From: Myxococcota bacterium
GTDB lineage: Bacteria > Myxococcota_A > UBA9160 > UBA4427
Length of the DNA: 37,641 nt
Direction of reading: 5' to 3'
Assembly (NCBI GenBank): GCA_029941885.1
Contig: JAPYTP010000013.1
Coordinates: 16,972 to 54,612, forward strand
This document shows positions 5,707 through 16,008 of this stretch, in pieces. The notes below the pieces were generated by a model. The model worked only from the letters and a program-made list of their open reading frames with translations, was not told the DNA's origin and did no database searches. Every line of letters starts with the position of its first letter. Within the stretch, counting starts at the first letter, position 1. Both the position numbers and the translations under genes were made by a program.

Positions 5707-8256
5707 TCAGCCGACCCCCGACAGGTCGATTCGCTTCCCCCATCGCGCGCGCACGGCGCGCCGCGTAGCCGGCACCTTCGCAAGCCCGGGATCCAAGTCG
5801 ATCTCAGCGCGGGCAACATTGCGAGCGACCGCCACGAGGAGCGTATCCCGGAGCAGATCCGCGATCCGGAGCTCCGGCAGATGACCGCTCTGGCGGGTCC
5901 CGAGAAAATCGCCCGGTCCACGAATCTCGAGATCGGCGTCGGCGATCTTGAACCCGTCGACCGTCTTCGTCATCGCACGCAGTCGTGCTTCGCTCTTTTC
6001 ACTCGAGCCGCGGGCGACCAGCACACAGCGACCGCGCTCCCCGCCCCGCCCTACCCGCCCTCGCAACTGGTGCAATTGCGCCAAGCCAAAGCGTTCTGCA
6101 TGTTCGATCACCATGAGCGTCGCACCGGGGACATCGACGCCAACCTCGATGACCGTCGTCGCGACGAGAATCGACGACTCACCGCTCGAGAAACGTTCCA
6201 TCGCCTGCTGTCTCTCGATCGTGTCCAGTCGGCCGTGCACGAGATCCACGCGATGGGCGGGAAAGGCCCGTGCGATCTGCTCGCTCGAATCGATCGCCGA
6301 GCGCAAATCCACCTTCTCGCTCTCCTCGACGAGTGGATAGACGACATAGACCTGTTCGCCCCGTGCGAGCGTTTCGCTGATCAGATCCATCACCCGCTGC
6401 CCCTCCCCCGCTCGCAGCAGGATCGTCTCGATCGGCTTCCGACCCGGCGGCAGTTCGTCGATCACGGACAGATCGAGCTCGCCGTAGAGGGTCATGGCGA
6501 GGCTGCGGGGGATCGGGGTCGCGGTCATCACGAGGCGATGGGGGAAGCGGCCGTCGGGTCGCGCGGCGGAGAGCGCGGCGCGCTGCATCACGCCAAAACG
6601 ATGCTGCTCGTCGACGATCGACAGAACGAGATCCCGGAAGGCGATTTCGCCGGCGACCAGCGCGTGGGTTCCAACGACCAGATCGATCTCTCCCGTCGCC
6701 AACAGACCGCGCACCTGTTTGATCTCCGCTCGCGGAAGCGATGCGGTCAGGAGGCCCACGCGGAGCGGAATCCCCGCCCCTCCACTCTCGATCATGTTCT
6801 GCAGTGTCCGAAAATGCTGTTCCGCCAGAAGTTCCGTCGGGGCCATCAGGGCGGTCTGTCCGCCGCACGCCGCAACGGCGACCGCCGCCAGGATCGCGAC
6901 CGCCGTCTTTCCGCTCCCCACATCGCCCTGCACCAGTCTGTTCATCGGATGCGGCCGCCCGAGGTCGCCCAGGATCTCCCCGACCACGCGCGCCTGCGCC
7001 TTCGTCAGTTTGAAGGGGAGGCTCTTCGCGGCCGTGCGCGATTCCGGACGCGTCGCATCGATTGCGACACCGGGGCGCTCGGTCGCCTGCGTCCGGCGCA
7101 TCGCGAGCCCGAGTTCGAGCAGGTAGAGCTCTTCCAGGACGAGTCGCTCATGAGCCGGCGATGCGAAGGCCTCGTACTGATCGACGTCGATGTCGGCGTC
7201 GGGACGATGAAGCGCCTTGAGCGCCGCCGCGACCGAAGGCAGTCCACGTTCCTGTGTGAGCCCTTCCGGGAGATGGCCCTGGATCAGGTCGCTGTACGTG
7301 TCGACGGCCTGACCGATCAGGCTACGCAGGGTGCGCGGGTTCATGCCCTCCGGTGCGGAGTAGATCGGAACAACCCGACCGAGGTCGGTCTTGCCAGCGG
7401 CCTCGCTCGCCGCGTCCGAGGTCCCCCGACCACTCGACTCCGTCCCGATGGGCGAAAAATCCTCCTCGCTCTCCTCCGGTGGCGGCACCACCTCGACCTC
7501 CGGGTGGATGAGTTCCTTCGAGAAGCGGTAGCGACGGACCTCGCCGCTGATGAGGAGCCAACGCCCCTTGACGACGGAGTTCGCGAGCGACTCTCCACCG
7601 CGAAACCACTTCAGGGTGACGATCGCATCATCGTCCCCGACGACTGCCTGGAAGATCTTGCCGAAACGACCGCCGCGTCGGGTCGGCGCCCAATCGACTA
7701 CCTTGACCTGCGCAACGAAGGTCGCGCTCTGACCGACCTTGAGTTCCTCTACGCAGAGGACACGACGCCGATCTTCGTAGCGGCTGGGGAGCCAGAAGAG
7801 CAGATCGCTCACCCGTTCGAGTCCGCGACGCGCAAAGCCCTCGGCCCTCTTGGGACCGACGCCCGGGAGCGCAACCAGGGACCGGGCCAGCAGCTCGTCC
7901 GGCCAGCCGGCCTGGCCGAGGGGCTCGATCAACTCGAGGATGTCGCGACCGAGATCGACTCGGGGTCGATCCGGTTTGCGCGCGGACAGGCGCTTCTGGA
8001 GCTTCGTGAGTCGGCCCCGCAGATCCTTGGGCAGGGGGCGCGCGAGGATCCGGCCCAGGCCTTTCTCGACCGCCTCTACGGATTCGGCGGACAGCGGGGA
8101 CGCGATCGCCCGGCCGGAAACCCGGCTCCGTTTCGATCCAATCTCCGCTTTCGCCGCCGCTTCTTCCGCGCGGCCGATCGCGGTCACGTCGCGATAGAGC
8201 GCATCGATCTGCGCGTGCAGCGTGTCCGGCATCGGCAATCGGTCTCCCCCGTACAT
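5707..8256 (-). CDS. recG: ATP-dependent DNA helicase RecG
   Basis: Superfamily 2 helicase that remodels stalled forks and Holliday junctions. A helix-hairpin-helix-like ALPGVGPKRAEGFARRG and LFWLPSRYEDRR precede the OB-fold wedge domain (about 165-260). Walker A GDVGSGKTA is near residue 445, followed by the helicase motif DEQHRFGV, TATPIPRS, and the C-terminal RGRVGRGGERG. At 849 residues it is longer than usual: about 120 residues precede the conserved core, and an acidic Ser/Gly insert sits near 258-290 after the OB domain. ATG 8232 (MPDTLHAQ), with GGGGGAG upstream, is an alternative start. It follows carB by 69 bases and may be co-transcribed with the pyr genes. Confidence 0.95.
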   Translation of the reverse strand: MYGGDRLPMPDTLHAQIDALYRDVTAIGRAEEAAAKAEIGSKRSRVSGRAIASPLSAESVEAVEKGLGRILARPLPKDLRGRLTKLQKRLSARKPDRPRVDLGRDILELIEPLGQAGWPDELLARSLVALPGVGPKRAEGFARRGLERVSDLLFWLPSRYEDRRRVLCVEELKVGQSATFVAQVKVVDWAPTRRGGRFGKIFQAVVGDDDAIVTLKWFRGGESLANSVVKGRWLLISGEVRRYRFSKELIHPEVEVVPPPEESEEDFSPIGTESSGRGTSDAASEAAGKTDLGRVVPIYSAPEGMNPRTLRSLIGQAVDTYSDLIQGHLPEGLTQERGLPSVAAALKALHRPDADIDVDQYEAFASPAHERLVLEELYLLELGLAMRRTQATERPGVAIDATRPESRTAAKSLPFKLTKAQARVVGEILGDLGRPHPMNRLVQGDVGSGKTAVAILAAVAVAACGGQTALMAPTELLAEQHFRTLQNMIESGGAGIPLRVGLLTASLPRAEIKQVRGLLATGEIDLVVGTHALVAGEIAFRDLVLSIVDEQHRFGVMQRAALSAARPDGRFPHRLVMTATPIPRSLAMTLYGELDLSVIDELPPGRKPIETILLRAGEGQRVMDLISETLARGEQVYVVYPLVEESEKVDLRSAIDSSEQIARAFPAHRVDLVHGRLDTIERQQAMERFSSGESSILVATTVIEVGVDVPGATLMVIEHAERFGLAQLHQLRGRVGRGGERGRCVLVARGSSEKSEARLRAMTKTVDGFKIADADLEIRGPGDFLGTRQSGHLPELRIADLLRDTLLVAVARNVARAEIDLDPGLAKVPATRRAVRARWGKRIDLSGVG

Positions 8257-8325
8257 CCCAACCCGGAGAGTATGCCGCCTGCGGACAGAATGCCGACCGG
8301 GGTCGGGTCGAGTGGAGCCTCGGAT

Positions 8326-11300
8326 TTAGCCGGTGCCTAAACCGCTCTCGTGAATCTGCTGGAGCGAGCGAACCCCGATGCTCTTGGCACGCAAGGCGGC
8401 GATCGCATCCGCAGAGGCCCGAGCGGCCGCCAGCGTCGTGCAGTAGGGCACACCCCGGAGAAGTGCGGCCCGCCGCAGCGACTTCGAATCCTCGATGGAT
8501 TTCGGATCGCTGTCGACGGTATTGATCACCAATACGATATCCCCCGACTCGACGCGGTCTGCCGTATGCGGCTTGCCCTCGTAGACCTTGTTGATGACTT
8601 CGGCATCGATCCCCAGGCGCGCGAGCATCGCCGCCGTCCCCCGCGTTGCAAGGATGTCGAAGCCAAGATCGACGAGGGTCTTGACCGGCTCGAAGATTCT
8701 CGTGTGATCGTCCGACCGGACGGAGATCAGCACGGTCCCGCTATCCGCCGGGAGGCTGTTGCCGGCCTGGATCTGCGCTTTCGCGAAGGCTCGACCGAAA
8801 TCGGAGTCGATCCCCATGACTTCGCCCGTGCTCTTCATCTCGGGGCCGAGTAGCACGTCGACGCCCGAGAACTTCACAAAGGGGAAGACGGCTTCCTTGA
8901 CCGAGAAATGCGTTGGGACGATCTCGCTCGTGAAATCGAGTTCACTGAGCGACTTGCCTGACATCACGAGTGCCGCAATCTTGGCGAGGGGTCGGCCGAT
9001 CGCCTTCGACACGAAGGGCACGGTCCGCGATGCGCGCGGATTGACCTCGATCACGTAGATCTGCTCGTCCTTCACCGCGTATTGGACATTCATCAATCCG
9101 AGTACGCCGAGCTCGAGTGCGAGCTTGCGGGTCGCGACGATGATCTCGTCGATCCTGTCCGCGGAGAGGGAATACGGAGGCAGTGAGCAGGCACTGTCGC
9201 CGGAGTGGACACCGGCCTCTTCAATATGCTCCATGATACCGCCCACGACGACGCGCTCACCATCGCAGATCGCGTCGACGTCCACCTCGATCGCATCCGC
9301 CAGGAAGCGGTCGACCAGGACCGGATGTTCCGACGAGGCTCGGACTGCGAAACGCATGTATTGGCGCAGTCCGGCCACGTCCTGGACGATCTGCATCGCA
9401 CGACCGCCGAGGACGTAGGATGGTCGCACGAGAACCGGGTAACCGATCCGGCTGGCCACGACCTCGGCCTCTTCACTGCTTCGGGCCACATCCCCCGCCG
9501 GACGTTCGAGGCCCAGTTTCTCGAGCACGTCATCGAAGCGTTCGCGATCCTCGGCCCGATCGATCGAATCGGGTGACGTCCCGATGATCGGGGCGCCGGC
9601 GGCTTCGAGGGCCACCGCCAGTTTCAACGGGGTTTGCCCGCCGAATTGCACGATCACCCCCTCCGGCTGCTCGGTCTCGATGATCTCGAGCACGTCTTCG
9701 AGGGTGAGGGGCTCGAAGTAGAGCCGATCGCTCGTGTCGTAGTCCGTCGAGACCGTCTCGGGATTGCAGTTGACCATGATGGTCTCGAATCCAGCCTCGC
9801 GAAGCGCGAAGACCGCATGGACACAGCAATAGTCGAACTCGATTCCCTGCCCGATCCGGTTCGGTCCGCCACCCAGAATCATGATCTTGCGTCGATCCGT
9901 GGGGCGGGCCTCGCACTCGTCTTCGTAGGTCGAGTAGAGATAGGGGGTATGCGCTTCGAATTCCGCGCCGCAGGTATCTACGCGCTTGTAGACGGGACGG
10001 ATTCCGAGTCGCGATCGGGCTGCCCGCACCTCGGCTTCGGCGGTGTCCCAGAGCGCTGCGATGCGTGCATCGGAGAACCCCATCTGCTTCGCAGGCCGAA
10101 GCCAGAGATCCCGTTCCTCGGCGGTCGCTGCGATGAGTCTTCCCTCAGCGACGGCGATCTCCTCGAGATTGCGCAGGAACCACGGATCGATCCCGGTGCG
10201 CTCGGAAATCTCCTCGACGCTTATGCCACGGCGAAACGCCTCGACGATCGCCCAGGGGCGGCCCGGGCGCGGCGTGTCGATCTGCGCCCAGAGCTGCTTC
10301 TCGCCAGCAGAACCGGCGGCGAGCTCCGGCGGATCGAAACCGACGTGCCCGATCTCGAGGGACCGGATCGCCTTCTGGAAGCTCTCCTTGAAGGTCCGAC
10401 CGATCGCCATGACCTCGCCGACAGACTTCATCTGCGTTGTCAGCTCGGAGTCCGCGAGCGGAAACTTCTCGAATGTGAAACGCGGGATCTTCGTGACGAC
10501 GTAGTCGATCGTCGGTTCGAAGGAGGCCGGTGTTTCCTTCGTGATGTCGTTGCGGATTTCATCGAGCGCATATCCAACCGCCAGTTTTGCGGCGATCTTC
10601 GCGATCGGAAAACCCGTCGCCTTCGAGGCCAGCGCCGATGATCTCGATACGCGCGGGTTCATCTCGATCACGATCAGCGAACCGTCTTCCGGATTCACAC
10701 CGAACTGAACATTCGATCCGCCCGTATCGACCCCGATCTCACGCATGATCGCGACCGCCGCATCACGCATCTCCTGATACTCGCGATCCGTAAGGGTCTG
10801 CGCGGGGGCGACGGTGATCGAATCGCCCGTATGCACGCCCATCGCGTCGAAATTCTCAATCGAGCAGATCACGACCACATTGTCCGCGCGATCGCGCATC
10901 ACCTCGAGTTCGTATTCCTTCCATCCGATCACGCTCTGTTCGACCAGGATCTGGTTCGTCGGCGACTGGTCGAGGGCCCACGAGACCATGCGATCAAAGT
11001 CCTCGTCCCTTTCGCAAACGCCCCCACCCGAGCCACCCATCGTGAAACTCGGCCGGATGATCGAGGGTAGATTCGTTCGCTCGAGAATCTTTCGAGCCTC
11101 TGCCACGCTCGTCGCGATCCCGGACTCAGGCATCTTGAGGCCAATCCGAGTCATCGCCGCACGAAAGAGTTCACGGTCTTCGGCTTTGTTGATGGCTTCG
11201 AGATTGGCTCCGATCAGCTGCACGTCGTAGCGCTCGAGCACCCCGGCGTTGGCGAGATCGATCGCCAGATTCAGCGCCGTCTGGCCACCGATCGTTGGCA

Positions 11301-11559
11301 GCAGCGCATCCGGCCGCTCCGCCACGATGATTTGCTCGACTGCCGCAACGGTCATCGGCTCGATGTAGGTACGGTCCGCCGTCTCCGGATCGGTCATGAT
11401 CGTGGCCGGATTCGAGTTCAGCAGAACGACGCGGTAACCCTCCTCCCGCAATGCCTTGCATGCCTGTGTCCCGGAATAATCGAACTCGCAGGCCTGCCCG
11501 ATTACGATCGGCCCCGAACCGATCACGAGGATCGTCTCGATATCGTCTCTACGCGGCAA
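8326..11559 (-). CDS. carB: Carbamoyl phosphate synthase large subunit
   Basis: Makes carbamoyl phosphate from bicarbonate, ATP and ammonia channelled from CarA. At 1077 residues it is full length. The first ATP-grasp half begins with [23 protein letters not shown]-like sequence, repeated in the second half as [19 protein letters not shown], as expected for the duplicated architecture. The C-terminal MGS-like allosteric domain follows ([14 protein letters not shown], then NTVDSD). The start is TTG at 11559, three bases after the carA stop; the encoded [13 protein letters not shown] matches the normal CarB N-terminus, so TTG is accepted. UMP feedback through the C-terminal domain is known for the family. 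Confidence 0.97.
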   Translation of the reverse strand: MPRRDDIETILVIGSGPIVIGQACEFDYSGTQACKALREEGYRVVLLNSNPATIMTDPETADRTYIEPMTVAAVEQIIVAERPDALLPTIGGQTALNLAIDLANAGVLERYDVQLIGANLEAINKAEDRELFRAAMTRIGLKMPESGIATSVAEARKILERTNLPSIIRPSFTMGGSGGGVCERDEDFDRMVSWALDQSPTNQILVEQSVIGWKEYELEVMRDRADNVVVICSIENFDAMGVHTGDSITVAPAQTLTDREYQEMRDAAVAIMREIGVDTGGSNVQFGVNPEDGSLIVIEMNPRVSRSSALASKATGFPIAKIAAKLAVGYALDEIRNDITKETPASFEPTIDYVVTKIPRFTFEKFPLADSELTTQMKSVGEVMAIGRTFKESFQKAIRSLEIGHVGFDPPELAAGSAGEKQLWAQIDTPRPGRPWAIVEAFRRGISVEEISERTGIDPWFLRNLEEIAVAEGRLIAATAEERDLWLRPAKQMGFSDARIAALWDTAEAEVRAARSRLGIRPVYKRVDTCGAEFEAHTPYLYSTYEDECEARPTDRRKIMILGGGPNRIGQGIEFDYCCVHAVFALREAGFETIMVNCNPETVSTDYDTSDRLYFEPLTLEDVLEIIETEQPEGVIVQFGGQTPLKLAVALEAAGAPIIGTSPDSIDRAEDRERFDDVLEKLGLERPAGDVARSSEEAEVVASRIGYPVLVRPSYVLGGRAMQIVQDVAGLRQYMRFAVRASSEHPVLVDRFLADAIEVDVDAICDGERVVVGGIMEHIEEAGVHSGDSACSLPPYSLSADRIDEIIVATRKLALELGVLGLMNVQYAVKDEQIYVIEVNPRASRTVPFVSKAIGRPLAKIAALVMSGKSLSELDFTSEIVPTHFSVKEAVFPFVKFSGVDVLLGPEMKSTGEVMGIDSDFGRAFAKAQIQAGNSLPADSGTVLISVRSDDHTRIFEPVKTLVDLGFDILATRGTAAMLARLGIDAEVINKVYEGKPHTADRVESGDIVLVINTVDSDPKSIEDSKSLRRAALLRGVPYCTTLAAARASADAIAALRAKSIGVRSLQQIHESGLGTG

Positions 11560-11562
11560 GAT

Positions 11563-12837
11563 CTATTCCGCCTTTCCTGCGCCGGCGGCGCTTTCGCCTA
11601 CAGCTCCGCAAATTTCCACGCCGGTCACCCTTTCCCCCGCCGCGCTACGCTCGACCATCTGCCGAAAGCGCGCGAAGAAATAGGCCGCGTCGTGGGGCCC
11701 CGGAGAGGCTTCGGGATGGTATTGCACCGAGAAGAGCGGTCGCGTCGCATGGGCGAGGCCCTCGACGGTCTGGTCATTCAGGTTGATATGGGTGACCTCG
11801 ACCGCCTCCCCGGCCTCGCGCAGGCTCTCGGCCTCGACGGCGTAGCCATGGTTCTCTGCGCAGATGGCGACCTTGCCCGTCGCGAGGTCCTTGCCCGGCT
11901 GGTTGCCCCCGTGATGGCCGAACTTGAGCTTGCGCGTCGTGCCGCCAAGGGCGAGCCCGAGGATCTGATGGCCGAGGCAGATCCCGAAGACCGGTTTTTG
12001 CTCGACCAGTTCGCGGACGATGGGTTGCACGCCCTCCACCGCGGCTGGATCCCCCGGCCCGTTCGAAAGGAAGATCCCGTCGGGGTTCATCGCGAGCGTG
12101 TCCGCCGCGGGCGTCGTCGCAGGAACGACCGTGACGTCGAAGCCCTGTTCGACGAGCAGTCTCAGGATATTCCGTTTCACCCCGAAGTCGTAGGCCACGA
12201 TCGTAAGCGGTCGGTCCGGTCGCGGCGCCCGCGGAAGCTGCCCCTCGATGCCGGGCCACGCACCCTGATCGAAAGAATAGGCCGCATCGCAGGTGACCCT
12301 GGCCACCCAGTCGTACCCATCGAGTCCAGGCGATCTTTTTGCCCGCTCGATCAACTCCAGAGAACCCTGGAACGTCGGGTCCGTCGAGAGCACGCCGACC
12401 TGAGCGCCCCCATCCCGAATCCGCCGCACCAAGGATCGCGTGTCGATCCCGGAGAGACCGGGCACCCCGGCCGCCGCCAGCTTCGAGTCGAGACTCGAAG
12501 TCGATCGAAAATTACTCGGCGTGTCGAAGACCTCCTTGACCACGAATCCCGACAGGAAGGGCTGGCGCGCCTCGTCGTCCATCGGGTTGACCCCGACATT
12601 GCCGATCTGCGTATAGGTCATCGCGACGATCTGCCCGGCGTAGGAGGGATCCGTCGTGATCTCCTGATAGCCGGTGATACTCGTATTGAAGACGACCTCG
12701 CCAGACCCGACGGTGCGCGCTCCAAATGCGCGGCCGCGATAAATGGTTCCATCCGCGAGGGCGAGCGCCGCCGGCGCCGGCTCGAAGCCCAACAGATCTG
12801 CCGGGCTTGCAGGCGTCCCGTTCTTGCTCGCAGTCAC
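11563..12837 (-). CDS. carA: Carbamoyl phosphate synthase small subunit (glutamine amidotransferase)
   Basis: Hydrolyses glutamine and passes ammonia to CarB. The N-terminal CPSase domain includes [17 protein letters not shown] and [15 protein letters not shown]. The class I amidotransferase domain has the nucleophile elbow FGICLGHQI and the histidine-glutamate segment [12 protein letters not shown]. The start is GTG at 12837, overlapping the pyrC stop (GTGA), with GGAG ten bases upstream; it gives 424 residues. The frame is open further to 12975, but that stretch overlaps pyrC and has no family sequence. Confidence 0.95.
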   Translation of the reverse strand: MTASKNGTPASPADLLGFEPAPAALALADGTIYRGRAFGARTVGSGEVVFNTSITGYQEITTDPSYAGQIVAMTYTQIGNVGVNPMDDEARQPFLSGFVVKEVFDTPSNFRSTSSLDSKLAAAGVPGLSGIDTRSLVRRIRDGGAQVGVLSTDPTFQGSLELIERAKRSPGLDGYDWVARVTCDAAYSFDQGAWPGIEGQLPRAPRPDRPLTIVAYDFGVKRNILRLLVEQGFDVTVVPATTPAADTLAMNPDGIFLSNGPGDPAAVEGVQPIVRELVEQKPVFGICLGHQILGLALGGTTRKLKFGHHGGNQPGKDLATGKVAICAENHGYAVEAESLREAGEAVEVTHINLNDQTVEGLAHATRPLFSVQYHPEASPGPHDAAYFFARFRQMVERSAAGERVTGVEICGAVGESAAGAGKAE

Positions 12838-14138
12838 CGAATCAACACTCCACGGTCGTGGTGGTAGACGAGCCGCCCGTCGACGACCGTCGCAACCACG
12901 CGACCGGTCAAGCGTTGGCCCGCCCAGGGAGAGTTCCGGCTCTTGGAGAATCCCTCTGCCGGGTCGTAGGTCCATTCGCGGTCGGGATCGATCAGCGTCA
13001 CATCTCCGGGTCCGCTGATCGAGAGTCCGCCCCCCTCCACTCCGAGCAACTTCGCCGCGTTCGTGGAGAGTCGCCGGATATACTCGAGTGGCGACAACAC
13101 GCCGTCCCGCACCAGATCGAGGGTCACCGACACGGCGGTCTCGAGGCCGAGCATGCCGGGGGGCGCCTCGGTGAACTCGACTTCCTTCTCGTAGCTCGCA
13201 TGAGGCGCATGGTCCGTCGCGATCACGTCGATCACGCCCTCCGCCAGCCCCACGCGGAGGGCCTCGATATCCCGCGCCGATCGCAGCGGCGGTGCGACCC
13301 GTGTATTGGTATCGAAGGCCATCGTCGCTTCGTCCGTGAGCGTGAGATGATGGGGCGACGCTTCGGCCGTCACGCGGACACCCCGGTCACGCGCTTTCTG
13401 GATGAGCCCGACGGATCCAGCCGTAGAGACGTGCGCGATGTGGAGATGCGCCCCAGTGAGCTCGGCCAGGCGGATGTCACGAGCGACCATGATCTCTTCG
13501 GCCGCTGCGGGATTGCCGGGCAGGCCGAGGCGTGTCGCAACCGGCCCCTCGTTGACGACGCCGCCGGCGCGCAGATGGCAGTCCTCGGCGTGGACGATGA
13601 CGGGGACATCCGGCATCCGCGAATACTCGAGGACGCGACGCATCACCGAGGCGTCCATGATCGTGGCCCCATCGTCGCTGAATGCGATCGCACCCGCCTC
13701 TCGAAGCGCCACCATCTCGGTCATGACCTCGCCCTTGAGGCCACGGGTCGCGGCCGCGATCGGGAGGATCTTCGCGGGCGATTCCTTCGCGGCACGATCG
13801 AGAATGTATTTGGTCACCGACGGGTCGTCATTGATCGGTTTAGTATTCGCCATGCACGCGACCTGGCTGAAACCGCCCGCCACCGCTGCGGTTCCACCCG
13901 TTGCGAGGTCTTCCTTGTATTCCTCCCCCGGCTCCCGCAGGTGGGCATGCATATCGATCAATCCCGGCACGATCCAGGCGCCCTCGGCGTCCAGCACCTC
14001 GGCACCGTCGACCGAGAGCTGTGCCCCCAATTCGGCGATCCGACCGTCTTCGATCAGGCACTCGATCTGCCCGACCTCGGCATCGAGATTCTGGCTCGGA
14101 TCGATCACCCGGCCGTTTCGGATCAAAAGACGAGACAT
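12834..14138 (-). CDS. pyrC: Dihydroorotase, class I
   Basis: Cyclises carbamoyl aspartate to dihydroorotate, the third step of UMP synthesis. Amidohydrolase fold with the metal site [10 protein letters not shown] near residues 62-71, further ligand histidines in VIVHAED and LHIAHVST, and the catalytic aspartate in ATDHAPH. The 434-residue length and HLREPG motif indicate the long Bacillus/Aquifex-type enzyme rather than the short E. coli type. It starts three bases after the pyrB stop and overlaps carA by four. In some bacteria an inactive pyrC-like protein sits beside pyrB, but the metal residues here look intact, so this copy is probably catalytic. Confidence 0.95.
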   Translation of the reverse strand: MSRLLIRNGRVIDPSQNLDAEVGQIECLIEDGRIAELGAQLSVDGAEVLDAEGAWIVPGLIDMHAHLREPGEEYKEDLATGGTAAVAGGFSQVACMANTKPINDDPSVTKYILDRAAKESPAKILPIAAATRGLKGEVMTEMVALREAGAIAFSDDGATIMDASVMRRVLEYSRMPDVPVIVHAEDCHLRAGGVVNEGPVATRLGLPGNPAAAEEIMVARDIRLAELTGAHLHIAHVSTAGSVGLIQKARDRGVRVTAEASPHHLTLTDEATMAFDTNTRVAPPLRSARDIEALRVGLAEGVIDVIATDHAPHASYEKEVEFTEAPPGMLGLETAVSVTLDLVRDGVLSPLEYIRRLSTNAAKLLGVEGGGLSISGPGDVTLIDPDREWTYDPAEGFSKSRNSPWAGQRLTGRVVATVVDGRLVYHHDRGVLIR

Positions 14139-14141
14139 GCC

Positions 14142-15062
14142 CTAACGCCCTCCCCGTCCGGCAACCAGATAGAGAAGGGCCATCCGCAGCGCAACGCCGT
14201 TGCGAACCTGATCGAGGATCACGCTCGGGCGATGGTCCGCGAGTTCGTGGGCGAGTTCGACACCGCGATTGACCGGACCCGGGTGCATCACGATCGCGTC
14301 TTCCTTGGCGAAGCGCAGCTTCGCCCGATCCAGACCAAAGGTCGCCGCGTATTCTCGAACGCTCGGAAAGCAGGCGCTTTCCAGGCGCTCCGTCTGGATC
14401 CGCAGGGCCATCACGACGTCGGCCCCTTCGATGGCGTCCTTCAGACTCGTGAACGCCTTCACCCCGAGACTCTCGATCTCTGCCGGGAGCATCGTCGGCG
14501 GGCCCGCGACTCGAACCTCGGCCCCGAGCTTGGTGAAGCCGTAGATATTCGAGCGAGCCACGCGGCTGTGCGCGATGTCTCCGATGATCGTGACGGTGAG
14601 CCCTTCGATCTGACCCTTCTGTTCACGCACGGTCAGCATGTCGAGCAACGCTTGAGACGGATGTTCGTGGGCTCCGTCACCGGCATTGATGACGGGAGCT
14701 TTCAGGACTTCCGCCAGGCGGTGAGGCACGCCTGCGACCTTGTGGCGAACCACAACCGCGTCCGGATCCATCGCGTCCAGGGTCTTGGCGGTATCAAGGA
14801 GTGTCTCCCTCTTCGCGACACTCGAACCCGATACCGAAAAATTGACGACGTCCGCAGCGAGTCGCTTTCCGGCAATCTCGAAACTCGTTTGCGTTCGGGT
14901 CGACGGCTCGAAGAAGAGGTTGATCAGCGTCCGCCCGCGCAGGGTCGGGACCTTCTTGACCTCCCGAGTACCGATCTCCTGCATCCGCTCGGCGGTCTCG
15001 AGGATCGTGTCGATATCTTCACGAGACAGATCTTCGATTCCGAGAATATCGCGACCGATCAT
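14142..15062 (-). CDS. pyrB: Aspartate carbamoyltransferase catalytic chain
   Basis: Joins carbamoyl phosphate and aspartate. The carbamoyl phosphate loop [13 protein letters not shown] is near residues 50-62, with HPSQALLD and the C-terminal [12 protein letters not shown] also present. At 306 residues it is the normal catalytic chain. No pyrI regulatory chain is found nearby, so control is likely through PyrR. ATG 15062 overlaps the pyrR stop by four bases (ATGA). Confidence 0.97.
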   Translation of the reverse strand: MIGRDILGIEDLSREDIDTILETAERMQEIGTREVKKVPTLRGRTLINLFFEPSTRTQTSFEIAGKRLAADVVNFSVSGSSVAKRETLLDTAKTLDAMDPDAVVVRHKVAGVPHRLAEVLKAPVINAGDGAHEHPSQALLDMLTVREQKGQIEGLTVTIIGDIAHSRVARSNIYGFTKLGAEVRVAGPPTMLPAEIESLGVKAFTSLKDAIEGADVVMALRIQTERLESACFPSVREYAATFGLDRAKLRFAKEDAIVMHPGPVNRGVELAHELADHRPSVILDQVRNGVALRMALLYLVAGRGGR

Positions 15063-15859
15063 GCGTCCGACTCCCGTTCATCTCCGATGGACCCCAGAGG
15101 AGCCGCTCGCCCCGCGCGTACGAGGAGCCGGAGTTCGCCCACCGTGTCCCGGGTGTCGCCATCTCCCTCGCTCGAAGCCTCGCCCGAAGCTTCGATCTCG
15201 GCGTGAAAGATCACCTTGTCTTCCGCCTGGGTCGGGATGTTCTTCCCGACATAGTCGATCTTGATCGGCAGCTCGCGATGACCTCGATCGACGAGAGCGA
15301 CGACTCGAACATGTGAGGGCCGGCCGAAATCCATCAGGGCGTCCATGCCCGCGCGGATCGTCCTGCCCGTGCTGACCACGTCCTCGACGAGAACCACGAC
15401 CCGATTGTCGACGGTGGAAGGCATTTCCGTCCGACGCAGCCGCGGCCGACTTCCGCTGGTCGAGAGGTCGTCCCGGTAGAGTGTGGTATCGAGAATCCCG
15501 AGGGGCGCTCGCTTACCGGTGAGGCTCTCCAGATTGTCCGCAAGGATACGGCCCAAGGGAACGCCGCCATTTGGAATCGCCACCAGGTAGAGTCGATCGA
15601 TTCCGTCGGAGCTCTCGACGATCTCGTGGGCCATGCGCATGAGGGCACGGCGGATCGCCTGATCGTCGAGGACGACCCTTTCGGTCGTGGGCTCTTCGGG
15701 TGCGTTCGGCGAATCGGACCCGCCGCCGCTCGAGCCGGCCGCAGAGCTGCCAGCGGCACCGCTATTCGTGCCAGAATCCGGCAGAACAGGCGTATTCGAG
15801 GGGTTCAGGTCGTTTGGAGTGGGGGTCCCCGCTGACGCAGGGGTGGACGCATTCGACAA
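15059..15859 (-). CDS. pyrR: PyrR pyrimidine operon regulator with long N-terminal extension
   Basis: RNA-binding regulator of pyr genes, in many bacteria also a uracil phosphoribosyltransferase. The conserved part starts at [17 protein letters not shown] (about residue 63) and includes LYRDDLS, the PRPP loop [10 protein letters not shown], then RAGMDAL and RGHRELPI with YVGKNIPT. The start is TTG at 15859 with GAGG six bases upstream. The first 58 residues are a low-complexity Ser/Gly/Pro/Asn extension, absent from the Bacillus protein. No ATG, GTG or TTG lies between it and the core, so it is real unless CTG is used. An acidic Ser/Gly insert lies near the C-terminus. It leads the pyr cluster and follows a PyrR-type RNA hairpin. 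Confidence 0.93.
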   Translation of the reverse strand: MSNASTPASAGTPTPNDLNPSNTPVLPDSGTNSGAAGSSAAGSSGGGSDSPNAPEEPTTERVVLDDQAIRRALMRMAHEIVESSDGIDRLYLVAIPNGGVPLGRILADNLESLTGKRAPLGILDTTLYRDDLSTSGSRPRLRRTEMPSTVDNRVVVLVEDVVSTGRTIRAGMDALMDFGRPSHVRVVALVDRGHRELPIKIDYVGKNIPTQAEDKVIFHAEIEASGEASSEGDGDTRDTVGELRLLVRAGRAAPLGSIGDERESDA

Positions 15860-15870
15860 GTAGGGCCTCT

Positions 15871-15905
15871 ATCCTTCCCCGACTCACTGGACGGGCTTAA
15901 AGGAT
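15871..15905 (-). promoter_or_regulatory. PyrR-binding RNA hairpin in the pyrR leader
   Basis: Minus-strand RNA folds as AUCCUU/AAGGAU lower stem (15905-15900 with 15876-15871), a purine-containing UAAG/G internal loop, CCCG/CGGG upper stem, and the loop UCCAGUGAGU. The stretch GUCCAGUGAG matches the core of the published PyrR-binding consensus (RUCCNGNGAG). The 3' arm ends one base before the GAGG ribosome-binding site of pyrR (15869-15866), so PyrR binding would be expected to block translation. Confidence 0.7.
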
Positions 15906-15922
15906 GACGTGGATCGCGCGCA

Positions 15923-15950
15923 AGAGTACCGCGGCGCCGGGCGGGGGCAA
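15923..15950 (-). promoter_or_regulatory. Tentative pyr operon promoter
   Basis: TTGCCC (15950-15945), a 16-base spacer and TACTCT (15928-15923) on the minus strand, predicted to start transcription just before the PyrR-type hairpin. Matches are modest (four and three of six). Confidence 0.3.
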
Positions 15951-16008
15951 TCGTCTGGAGGGGCAAGAGGGGGGATTGTGCGAGAAATCCTGGTCCGAGA
16001 ACCGCGGG

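Noticed and set aside
5596-8340. 914-codon open frame on the plus strand
   Set aside because: It is antisense to recG, whose motifs are intact. In GC-rich genes, antisense frames stay open because few sense codons read as stops on the other strand; the translation shows no family motif.
12726-15206. 826-codon open frame on the plus strand
   Set aside because: Antisense to pyrC and pyrB, both with complete active sites; explained by base composition.
15892-15925. TTGCGC-16-TTTAAG as the pyr promoter
   Set aside because: Transcription would start inside the PyrR-type hairpin and destroy it; the TTGCCC/TACTCT pair further upstream fits better though weakly.
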